DNA of 64,000 nucleotides from Paracidovorax avenae ATCC 19860 (GTDB lineage: Bacteria; Pseudomonadota; Gammaproteobacteria; Burkholderiales; Burkholderiaceae_C): positions 4,216,001-4,280,000 of the forward strand of contig NC_015138.1 in NCBI RefSeq assembly GCF_000176855.2. The letters are read 5' to 3'. The position numbers were made by a program, and so were the translations under genes. The notes below the pieces were generated by a model. That model worked only from the letters and a program-made list of their open reading frames with translations, was not told the DNA's origin and ran no database searches. Positions 20,566 to 27,807 of the stretch are shown here, piece by piece; positions within the stretch are counted from its first letter, which is position 1; each line of letters begins with the position of its first letter.

Positions 20566-20973
20566 ATGACCCTCTCCACCATTCCCGGCACCGCCAACAC
20601 CCCGAAGGCGGCTCCTGCCGCCATCGATCTCGCGCACAAGTTTTCTCTCATCGACGCCCTGTGGCAGCCCCGGGTCGTGGCGGAGATGAACGACTACCAG
20701 TTCAAGCTCGCCAGGATCGACGGCGATTTCATCTGGCACCAGCACGACGTTACCGACGAAGCCTTCATCGTGGTGCGCGGGCACCTGCGCATCGACCTGC
20801 CGGACACGGCCGTACACCTGCGGGCCGGGGACATGTTCGTCGTGCCGCGGGGCACGCCCCACCGCCCCAGCGCGCAGGGCGAGGTCTGGCTGATGCTGGT
20901 GGAGCCGCGCGGCGTGGCCAACACGGGCGATGCCGGCGGCGAGCGCACGGCGCCCAACGACATCTGGGTCTAG
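20566..20973 (+). CDS. Single-domain cupin protein
   Basis: This 135-residue protein has one cupin barrel. Motif 1 includes HQHDVTDEAFIVVRG (the His, His and Glu metal ligands at about 59-66) and motif 2 includes GDMFVVPRGTPHRP. An isolated cupin next to an AraC regulator is a common pair, but no enzymatic function can be assigned. Confidence 0.85.
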   Translation: MTLSTIPGTANTPKAAPAAIDLAHKFSLIDALWQPRVVAEMNDYQFKLARIDGDFIWHQHDVTDEAFIVVRGHLRIDLPDTAVHLRAGDMFVVPRGTPHRPSAQGEVWLMLVEPRGVANTGDAGGERTAPNDIWV

Positions 20974-21074
20974 GAGCCTGGCGGCCCAGGGGCGCAAGCC
21001 GGCCCGCACGGCTTTTCCGGTTACTCCGCACGCCGCCGCAGGCCAGCGCGCGGATCGGATACAACCGGCATTCC

Positions 21075-21743
21075 ATGACCGTGAAAGCCCGCTCCCTCCA
21101 GGACCTGCAACCGCTGCGCAAGGCGCTGGCCGAGGCCGCCGAGCGCGAGGCCCGGCTGCTGCGCGAGCGGCAGGAGGCCGCGCGCCGCGCACGGGCGGAG
21201 CGCATGCTCTTCCAGGATGCGGTCGGCCCGGTGCAGGCCCTGCGCGGCACGCAGGAGCGCCGCTGGCACCTGCCCGAACCGCCCGAGCCGCAGCCCGTGC
21301 AGCGCGAGCTCGACGAGGAACGCGTGCTGCGGGAATCGATCAGCGACGAGTTCGACGTGAGCACGCTGCTGGACGTGGACGACCAGCTCAGCTTCCGCCG
21401 CCCCGGCATCGGCACCGACGTGACGCACCGCCTGCGCGCCGGGCACTGGAGCATTCAGCGCCAGCTCGACCTGCACGGCCTGCGCACCGACGAGGCGCGC
21501 GAGGCCCTGGGTGAATTCATCCGGCTGGCCCACCGCACCGGCCTGCGCTGCGTGCGCGTGGTGCATGGCAAGGGCCTGGGCTCGCCCGGCAGGACACCCG
21601 TGCTCAAGGGCCGCGTGCAGCGCTGGCTCGTCCAGAAAAAGGAAGTCCTGGCGTTCGTGCAGGCGCGCCCGGCCGAAGGCGGTGCCGGCGCGCTGGTCGT
21701 GCTGCTGCAGCCGGGCCGCCGCCGCACCGCGCCGGCCAGCTAG
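21075..21743 (+). CDS. Smr-domain protein (MutS2 C-terminal-like nuclease domain)
   Basis: The 222-residue protein has a charged amino-terminal coiled-coil (about residues 15-50) and a C-terminal Smr domain. Its motifs are LDLHGLRTDEAREAL (about 136-150) and VVHGKGLGSPGRTPVLK (about 163-180). Smr domains cut RNA or DNA non-specifically. It converges with the sensor kinase gene; the coding ends overlap by four bases. Confidence 0.88.
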   Translation: MTVKARSLQDLQPLRKALAEAAEREARLLRERQEAARRARAERMLFQDAVGPVQALRGTQERRWHLPEPPEPQPVQRELDEERVLRESISDEFDVSTLLDVDDQLSFRRPGIGTDVTHRLRAGHWSIQRQLDLHGLRTDEAREALGEFIRLAHRTGLRCVRVVHGKGLGSPGRTPVLKGRVQRWLVQKKEVLAFVQARPAEGGAGALVVLLQPGRRRTAPAS

Positions 21744-23257
21744 CCGGCCGGGCTGCCTGCAGGCAGGACCAGGCCGCGCATCTCCAGCCGCACGCCCAGG
21801 CCCCGCAGGTCCGCGCTGCGATAGAGCTCCAGCCGGCCGCCGTAGGCCTGGGCGATCTGGCCCGCGATCGCCAGTCCCAGGCCGCTGCCCTGCACCGACT
21901 CGTCGAACCGCACGCCGCGCCGGCCTGCGGCCTGCCATTGCTCGGGCGTCATGCCGGGGCCGTCGTCCTCGATGTCCAGGCCCAGGCGGCCGTGGCCGGC
22001 GACGGTATCGGCCGACAGCGTGACCCGCACCCGGGAGGCCGCCCACTTGCCGGCGTTGTCCAGCAGGTTGCCCAGCACCTCCTCCAGGTCCGCCCGCTCC
22101 CCGCGCCACCGCACCGGGCCCGCGGCGCGGTCCTCCAGCACCCAGTCCAGTTCCTGCGCGGCATGCAGTCGCTGCATCATGCGCAGCACCTGGCCCACGC
22201 ATTCGCGCACATCGACCGCGGGCGCGCCGGCACCGGGGTGGGCGTGCAGGGCGTCGCTCAGCGTGCGCCCCTGGTAGCGGTCCACCAGCTGTGCCATGGC
22301 CTCGACCTGGCGGCGCACTTCGCTGCTGGCCACCTGGGGGTGCGCGCTGGCCTGCGCGCCCAGCAGCGCCAGGGGCTTCTTGAGGGCGTGGTTCAGGTCC
22401 ACCGCATGGGCCCGCGCGCGCGCCACCACGTGCGCGTTGTGCGCCAGCAGGCCGGCCAGCTCGCTCTGCAGGGGCTGCAGGTCCCTGCCCGTGGGCGCCG
22501 CGAGGTGCTCCGCCACATCGGATCCCGCACCCTGCGGCCCGCGCAGCGTGGCGATCAGCGCCTCCAGCCGGCGCAGCGGTGCGAGCCCCACGCGCACCTG
22601 CAGCCAGGCCAGCACGCCGGCCAGGGCCAGGAGCACGCAACCGGCCGCCAGCAGGTTGCGGTCGATCTGCCGCACGCTGCGCTGCAGCTGGTCGGCGGGG
22701 CCATACACCGTGAGCGCCACCGCGACGGGAGGCTGGCCCAGCGCGATGGGGACGGTGAGCGCCAGCAGGGGCTCCTGCATCGGGCCCGTGGCCGGGTGCA
22801 GCACGGCCGATCCCGGCACCGGACCGGGCCCGGCCGGCAGGCTGCCCATGTCCCAGAGCGAGCGGGAACGCAGCACCTCGCTGCCGGCCTCGGCCCGCCA
22901 GTACCAGCCGGCATAGATGGCGCTGAATTCGTCCGCCCCGCCCGCGGCCTCGCGCAGTTGCCCCGCCGGGCCCGGCTGCAGCCGCGCGCCCACGCGCTGG
23001 GCCTTGTCGCGCAACACCTGCTCGAAGCCCTCCAGCAGACTGCGGTGCATCTGCCCGCGCATCCACAGCCCGCCCGCGGACACCAGCAGCAGCATGGGGA
23101 TCAGCACCAGCAACGCGATGCGCGTGGCCATGGGCCACTGGGCCACCCGGAGCGCCCATGCGGACATGCCCCGCGCAGGCGGCACCGGAGCGGCCGGTGC
23201 CGCGGCTTCCGGCGCATGGCTGGGGCTTGCACCGTCCGTCATGGCCGGCCCCGCCAT
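21740..23257 (-). CDS. Sensor histidine kinase, PhoQ-like
   Basis: The 505-residue inner-membrane kinase has transmembrane segments at about 46-64 and 201-221 flanking a periplasmic sensor. The phospho-acceptor is H290 in DLNHALKKPL. The ATPase domain has NLLDNAGKWA (N box), DIEDDGPGM (G1) and GSGLGLAIAGQI (G2). The response regulator gene ends three bases upstream. PepSY genes on the other side suggest control of an envelope-stress or divalent-cation response, as in PhoP/PhoQ-type systems; this is inference. Confidence 0.9.
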   Translation of the reverse strand: MAGPAMTDGASPSHAPEAAAPAAPVPPARGMSAWALRVAQWPMATRIALLVLIPMLLLVSAGGLWMRGQMHRSLLEGFEQVLRDKAQRVGARLQPGPAGQLREAAGGADEFSAIYAGWYWRAEAGSEVLRSRSLWDMGSLPAGPGPVPGSAVLHPATGPMQEPLLALTVPIALGQPPVAVALTVYGPADQLQRSVRQIDRNLLAAGCVLLALAGVLAWLQVRVGLAPLRRLEALIATLRGPQGAGSDVAEHLAAPTGRDLQPLQSELAGLLAHNAHVVARARAHAVDLNHALKKPLALLGAQASAHPQVASSEVRRQVEAMAQLVDRYQGRTLSDALHAHPGAGAPAVDVRECVGQVLRMMQRLHAAQELDWVLEDRAAGPVRWRGERADLEEVLGNLLDNAGKWAASRVRVTLSADTVAGHGRLGLDIEDDGPGMTPEQWQAAGRRGVRFDESVQGSGLGLAIAGQIAQAYGGRLELYRSADLRGLGVRLEMRGLVLPAGSPAG

Positions 23258-23260
23258 GCG

Positions 23261-23935
23261 TCAGCCCGGCGCCCCGGAGGCCACGAGCCGGAAACCCTGG
23301 CCGCGCTCGGTCACCAGCTGCGGCGCGGCGCCGAGCTTGCGGCGGATGCGGCCGATCAGCACGTCCAGCGTGTTGGAATCCGGATCGAGGTCGCGCGCGT
23401 ACACGTGCTCGGCGATGTCGGTGCGCGTAAGCAGCCGACCCGGATGGTGAATGAAATACGCCAGGATCTTGTGCTCCTGCGCGGTGAGTTGCAGCGCCTG
23501 TCCGTGCAGCGAGAACCGGCCCTGCACCGCGTCGTATTCCAGCGGGCCCGCGCGCATCACCGCGGCGGCGGCCCCGGCCGCGCGACGCAGCATGGCCCGC
23601 AGACGCAGCACCACCTCGTCCATCAGGAACGGCTTGGTCAGGTAGTCGTCGGCCCCCGCATTGAAACCGGCGAGCTTGTCGCTCCAGCGGTTGCGGGCCG
23701 TGAGCACCAGCACGGGCCAGCCACAGCCGGCCTCGCGCCAGTCGTGCAGCACGCTCAGCCCGTCCTTGAGCGGCAGGCCCAGGTCGAGCACCGCGGCGCT
23801 GTAGGCCTCCACGCTGCCGGCGAAGGACGCGGCCTCTCCGTCGTGCTCCACGTCCACCGCGAAGCCCGCGGCCTCCAGGGCCTCGCGCAGCTGCCGCGCC
23901 AGCGCCACGTCGTCTTCCACCACCAGTACACGCAT
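23261..23935 (-). CDS. OmpR/PhoP-family response regulator
   Basis: The 224-residue regulator has a receiver domain with phospho-acceptor D51 (LDLGLPLKDG), acidic pocket E7/D8/D9 and K101 (YLTKPF). A winged-helix effector domain follows, with NTLDVLIGRIRRKLG near the C-terminus. Its ATG overlaps the stop of the PepSY gene upstream (TGATG). A PhoP-box-like direct repeat stands upstream of that PepSY gene. Confidence 0.93.
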   Translation of the reverse strand: MRVLVVEDDVALARQLREALEAAGFAVDVEHDGEAASFAGSVEAYSAAVLDLGLPLKDGLSVLHDWREAGCGWPVLVLTARNRWSDKLAGFNAGADDYLTKPFLMDEVVLRLRAMLRRAAGAAAAVMRAGPLEYDAVQGRFSLHGQALQLTAQEHKILAYFIHHPGRLLTRTDIAEHVYARDLDPDSNTLDVLIGRIRRKLGAAPQLVTERGQGFRLVASGAPG

Positions 23936-24672
23936 CAGTCGTCGTCCACCTTCTGCCGCGTCACCTCCAGGGTGGCGGCATCCACTTCCAGTTCCAGCTT
24001 GAAGCCGTTGGGCTGCTGCAGTTCGACACTGTAGTAGGGGCGCCGGCGGTGGTCGGTCTCCAGCTCCACCTCCAGCACCAGCCCGGAGAATTTCGGCTGC
24101 AGCGATTCGAGCATGACCGCCATGGACCTGGGCGGAGGCTGCACGGCGCCGGCTTCTGGCGGGTGCAGCACCTCGCCCGTGCGCACATCCAGCAGCAGCT
24201 TCGTCTCGCCGGCGGGCCGCTCGGAAAGCTTGACCTCGTACACCGCCTGCCCCTGGCCGTCGCGCTCGAATTCCGCGTTCACCACGCGGGTTCCGTACTT
24301 CTGCTCCAGCTGCCGGATGTAGCGGGCCATCTGCGCCAGCGCAACGGGCTGCGTCGGCCATTCGCGCTCGCGCGCGACCACGGCGCCGGAGGCCGCGTCC
24401 ACCAGCACCTCGTGCTTCTCGCCCCGGGCGTCGATAACCTTGATCTCGTAGCGGAGCTCACCCTGGCGGCCCCTCTTGGTCTCCACCTCGATGACGCGCC
24501 CCCCGTACTTGCGCCCGATGTCCGCAATGATGCTGTTGAGGGGCTTGAGCTGGCCGGCGAGCACGCCGCGCCGCGCGGCGTCCTGCTCGGCGGCGGGCAC
24601 CTGCGCGCACGCGAGCGCCGCCGCGGCAAGGGCAGCGGCCCGCAGGAAAGCACCGGGTGTCGGTCGTGTCAT
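23935..24672 (-). CDS. PepSY-domain secreted protein, first gene of the kinase operon
   Basis: This 245-residue protein has a signal peptide (AFLRAAALAAAALACAQVPAA) and three related PepSY-like units. These are IIADIGRKYGGRVIEVE, YIRQLEQKYGTRVVNAE and MLESLQPKFSGLVLEVE, each followed by a beta-hairpin (for example RYEIKVIDARG). PepSY domains are extracytoplasmic modules thought to inhibit proteases. It heads the operon PepSY-regulator-kinase, so it may report envelope state to the kinase. Confidence 0.85.
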   Translation of the reverse strand: MTRPTPGAFLRAAALAAAALACAQVPAAEQDAARRGVLAGQLKPLNSIIADIGRKYGGRVIEVETKRGRQGELRYEIKVIDARGEKHEVLVDAASGAVVAREREWPTQPVALAQMARYIRQLEQKYGTRVVNAEFERDGQGQAVYEVKLSERPAGETKLLLDVRTGEVLHPPEAGAVQPPPRSMAVMLESLQPKFSGLVLEVELETDHRRRPYYSVELQQPNGFKLELEVDAATLEVTRQKVDDD

Positions 24673-24695
24673 CGCCCGATTATTGCGGCCCGCGT

Positions 24696-24712
24696 TAAAC
24701 GGACCATGAACG
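24696..24712 (-). promoter_or_regulatory. PhoP-box-like direct repeat in divergent PepSY promoter
   Basis: On the minus strand the sequence reads CGTTCA, five bases, then CGTTTA, an 11-bp-period direct repeat close to the PhoP box (T/G)GTTTA-N5-(T/G)GTTTA. It lies 24 bp upstream of one PepSY gene and about 85 bp upstream of the other. The neighbouring OmpR/PhoP-type regulator is the likely ligand; this is inferred. Confidence 0.5.
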
Positions 24713-24794
24713 GGCGCTTCACGGTGGATTTAGGGACCGCGGCACACACTGCCGCCATCACCTGCCAACCATCGCAACATCGAAAGGAAACACC

Positions 24795-25442
24795 GTGAAC
24801 AAGAAAACCCTCGTGACGATCGCCCTCTCCGCCGCAGCCGCCACCGCCCTGCCCTCCATGGCCTGGGCCCTGAGCGCTGCCGAGGCCGTCGATGTGATGG
24901 CCCGCAACCAGTATGTCGCGCCGCACGACCTGCAGAAGCAATATGGCTACTGGACGGCCAGCGCCGTCTCCAGCGACGGCGCCCGCGCCACCGTGCTGGT
25001 GAAGGATGCCGACGGCAGCTTCACCGCCGTGCGCAAGAGCGACATCGGCGGCGCCCTGCCCGGCGTGGAGCAGGTGACGCAGCGGCTGCGCGCCGCGGGC
25101 TACGCCGTCGTCTATGACGTGGAACTGGACGACGGTTTCTGGGAAGCGAAGGCGCGCCAGTCCACCCTGCAGGGCGAGAAGGTGGAATTCGTGCTGCACC
25201 CCGCGACGCTGGAGGTGCTGAGCCAGGTGGGCCGCAGCGGCGGCACGCTCAACGGCCAGCCGGTGCTGAGCGCGGACCAGGTCCAGCAGGCCCTGCAGGT
25301 GGCGGGATACACCCGCATCCGCGACATCGACTACGACGACGGCTTCTGGGAAGCCGAGGCCACCAACGCCGCCAACCAGCCGGTGGAACTGCGCATCGAG
25401 CCCACCACCGGCAAGGTGCTGCGCGAGAAGCTGGACGACTGA
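24795..25442 (+). CDS. PepSY-domain secreted protein, divergent copy
   Basis: The 215-residue protein has a signal peptide (LVTIALSAAAATALPSMAWA). Two clear PepSY-like repeats include GYAVVYDVELDDGFWEAKA (about 105) and GYTRIRDIDYDDGFWEAEA (about 176). A related unit precedes them. GAAAGG upstream of the ATG serves as the ribosome binding site. It is divergent from the PepSY-regulator-kinase operon and shares its promoter region. Confidence 0.85.
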   Translation: MNKKTLVTIALSAAAATALPSMAWALSAAEAVDVMARNQYVAPHDLQKQYGYWTASAVSSDGARATVLVKDADGSFTAVRKSDIGGALPGVEQVTQRLRAAGYAVVYDVELDDGFWEAKARQSTLQGEKVEFVLHPATLEVLSQVGRSGGTLNGQPVLSADQVQQALQVAGYTRIRDIDYDDGFWEAEATNAANQPVELRIEPTTGKVLREKLDD

Positions 25443-25455
25443 CGGATGCAGCAAG

Positions 25456-25495
25456 GCGGTGCCGGCGGCCCCTCGGGGCCCCGCCCGGCACCGCC
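25456..25495. terminator. Strong GC hairpin between convergent genes
   Basis: The arms GGCGGTGCCGG and CCGGCACCGCC are exact complements, with a second nested GGCCCC/GGGGCC pairing inside. It lies between two convergent genes and has no T tract, so it may act as a bidirectional terminator in this high-GC genome. Confidence 0.5.
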
Positions 25496-25521
25496 CGCCG
25501 GACACCTGCCGCCCCCGTTGT

Positions 25522-27588
25522 CTACTTCGACAGGTCGAGCGCGTACTTCGACGTGCCCTTGCCCGAGCCGTCGTCGGCCGCCAGCACGGAGATGTTGGCG
25601 AGGCCGGCGGCCTGCGCCACGGACAGGGCATTGGCGCCGGAGCTGAACACCACCGGGCCGGCGGTCTTCACCTTCGTGAAGCGCCAGCTCTTGGCGCTGC
25701 CGTTGGCCGTGCGCGTCACCGACGGGTTCTTGCGGATGTAGTCGATCACCACGTCGCGGTTCGCGTCGGGAGACGCCCAGATCGTGCCGGAGCCGTCCAG
25801 CTTGTCGATGAAGCTCTTGCCGCTGGTCGCGCGGTAGTTGTTCGTGGCGATCACGAACTCCTGCGCCGGGTCGATCGCCTGGCCCTTGTAGGTCAGGTTC
25901 CTGATGCGGCTGCCGGCGGCCTGGGTGACGTCGATCTCGTACTGCACGTCGGCCGTGGTGAACATGTCGAAGTTGTAGCCCGGGAAGGTGCTGATCAGCG
26001 CCTGCTCGGATGTCTTCGCCGGGTCGATCTGGTTGAAGCGCTTGGCCGCGGCCTCCAGCCAGTTCTTGATGTCCGCGCCGTTCACCTTCACCGCATAAAC
26101 GGTGTTCGGGTAGAGGTACAGGTCGGCCGCGTTGAAGATCGCGAGCGGGCCCACGGCCACGTCGGTGTAGTCGGCGCCGCCCTGGAAGCCGGACTTGAAG
26201 GGCGCGCTCACCGACAGCACCGGCAGGCTCTTGTACTGCGGCAGGTTGGCCTGGATGTAGGCCGACACGTAGGCCTGCTGCGCCTGGTTCACGATCTGGA
26301 TCGCGCCCGGATCGCCCACGTCGGCGAACAGCGTGCTCATGCGGAAGTCCGTGCTGCCGATGGGCGTCTTCACATAGCCGATGGTGGCCTGGTGCTGCGT
26401 TTCGACCAGCGGCGCGATGCTGCTGTCGGCATCCACGAACACGGCCTTGCCCGCGGCGTCCTTGCCCGTCTGGATGTTGCGCAGCTCGCTCTTCGACGCG
26501 CTCCTGTCCACGGTCCAGGCCTTGCCGTCCCACTTCAGCGCGAGGCGGACCACGCCCAGGGCCTTGCCCCAGGAACTGGCCATCACCGCGGGCACGCCAT
26601 TGATGGTGCCGGCCTTGTTGTCCACGCCCGCCTGGGTGAAGGCCGGCGTGGCTGCCGTGTCGGGGAACACGCTGTGCTGGTGGCCCATCACCATCGCGTC
26701 GATGCCCGACACCTTGGACAGGTACAGGCCCGGGTTCTCCATGGTGGAGGTGTACGCACTGGCGTCCAGGCCGCCGTGCAGCAGCGCCACGACCACGTCG
26801 GCGCCCTTGGCGCGCAGTTCCGGCACGTATTTGGTGGCGGCCTCGACGGCACCTTCCGTATAGACCTTGCCGTCCAGGTAGCGCTTGTCCCAGTTCATGA
26901 TGCCGGGGGTGGTGAAGCCGATCACGCCGACCTTGATCGGCAGCTTCACTTCCTTGCCGTCGGTATCGGTGGCCACCACCGTCTTCTCGATCAGCGTGTA
27001 GGGCTGGATCAGCGGCTGGCGGGTCTTGCTGCTGTACACGTTGGCCAGCACCGTGGGGTAGCCCGCGCCGGCGCACTTCACGCTCGAATCGACGCCATCG
27101 ACCTGCATGCCGCCGCCCAGCACCTGGTTCAGGAACGGCAGGCCGTAGTTGAACTCGTGGTTGCCCAGCGTGCCCACGTCGAAGCCCAGGGCGCCCATCG
27201 CCTTGTACATCGACAGCTGCTGGTTGCACGGAATGGTCTTCACCACGGCTTCGTAGTCGGCCAGGGCCGTGCCCTGGATGGTGTCGCCGTTGTCCACCAG
27301 CAGCGTGTTCGCGAACTCCTTGCGGGCCTGGCGCACCAGGGTGGCCGTGCGCTCGAAGCCGTACGACTTGTCTTCGGCGAGCTTGAAGTAGTCATAGCTG
27401 CGCACGTTGAAGTGCAGGTCGGTGGTTTCCAGCACGGCCAGCGTGGCGGTGGCCTGCTTGCTGCTGGTGAAGCTGCCGCCATCGCCGCCGCCACCGCAGG
27501 CGGCCAGGAACAGCGAGGGGATCGCGCACAGGGCCACCAGCGGGAACCGGGGCAGTCGCAGGGCAGCGGAAGGGGAATGTGGAGACAT
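25522..27588 (-). CDS. Bifunctional metallophosphatase / 5'-nucleotidase lipoprotein
   Basis: The 688-residue lipoprotein (lipid cysteine C31 in LFLAAC, followed by a glycine tract) has a calcineurin-like metallophosphatase domain, with DLHFN near 57, GDTIQG near 101 and GNHEF near 142. The C-terminal 5_nucleotid_C domain (about 380-580) includes PLAIFNAADLYLYPNTVYAVKV. Such enzymes hydrolyse 2',3'-cyclic nucleotides and nucleoside monophosphates outside the cytoplasm. It is divergent from vgrG. Confidence 0.92.
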   Translation of the reverse strand: MSPHSPSAALRLPRFPLVALCAIPSLFLAACGGGGDGGSFTSSKQATATLAVLETTDLHFNVRSYDYFKLAEDKSYGFERTATLVRQARKEFANTLLVDNGDTIQGTALADYEAVVKTIPCNQQLSMYKAMGALGFDVGTLGNHEFNYGLPFLNQVLGGGMQVDGVDSSVKCAGAGYPTVLANVYSSKTRQPLIQPYTLIEKTVVATDTDGKEVKLPIKVGVIGFTTPGIMNWDKRYLDGKVYTEGAVEAATKYVPELRAKGADVVVALLHGGLDASAYTSTMENPGLYLSKVSGIDAMVMGHQHSVFPDTAATPAFTQAGVDNKAGTINGVPAVMASSWGKALGVVRLALKWDGKAWTVDRSASKSELRNIQTGKDAAGKAVFVDADSSIAPLVETQHQATIGYVKTPIGSTDFRMSTLFADVGDPGAIQIVNQAQQAYVSAYIQANLPQYKSLPVLSVSAPFKSGFQGGADYTDVAVGPLAIFNAADLYLYPNTVYAVKVNGADIKNWLEAAAKRFNQIDPAKTSEQALISTFPGYNFDMFTTADVQYEIDVTQAAGSRIRNLTYKGQAIDPAQEFVIATNNYRATSGKSFIDKLDGSGTIWASPDANRDVVIDYIRKNPSVTRTANGSAKSWRFTKVKTAGPVVFSSGANALSVAQAAGLANISVLAADDGSGKGTSKYALDLSK

Positions 27589-27743
27589 GGAGTGGGATGG
27601 GTAACGAAAGAAAGCCGCCAGTGTTGGCCGGCCGTGTGACATCGCCATGACTCCATGCCGATGCGGCATGAACCGCCGGCAACTGCAGCCTTCCACATCA
27701 CTACGTCGAACATTTGGATGCAATTGGCTCGACGGTGGCACGC

Positions 27744-27758
27744 GTTCGCGAGGCGAAC
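27744..27758. promoter_or_regulatory. Inverted repeat before a -10-like sequence upstream of vgrG
   Basis: GTTCGC and GCGAAC are perfect arms with three bases between. CATAAT, a plausible -10 element, follows six bases later at 27764-27769, about 40 bp from the vgrG start. Control by this site is a guess from layout. Confidence 0.3.
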
Positions 27759-27807
27759 CGCACCATAATTCGCGCCACAAAAATAACGGCTGGAAACAGT
27801 TGATCGC

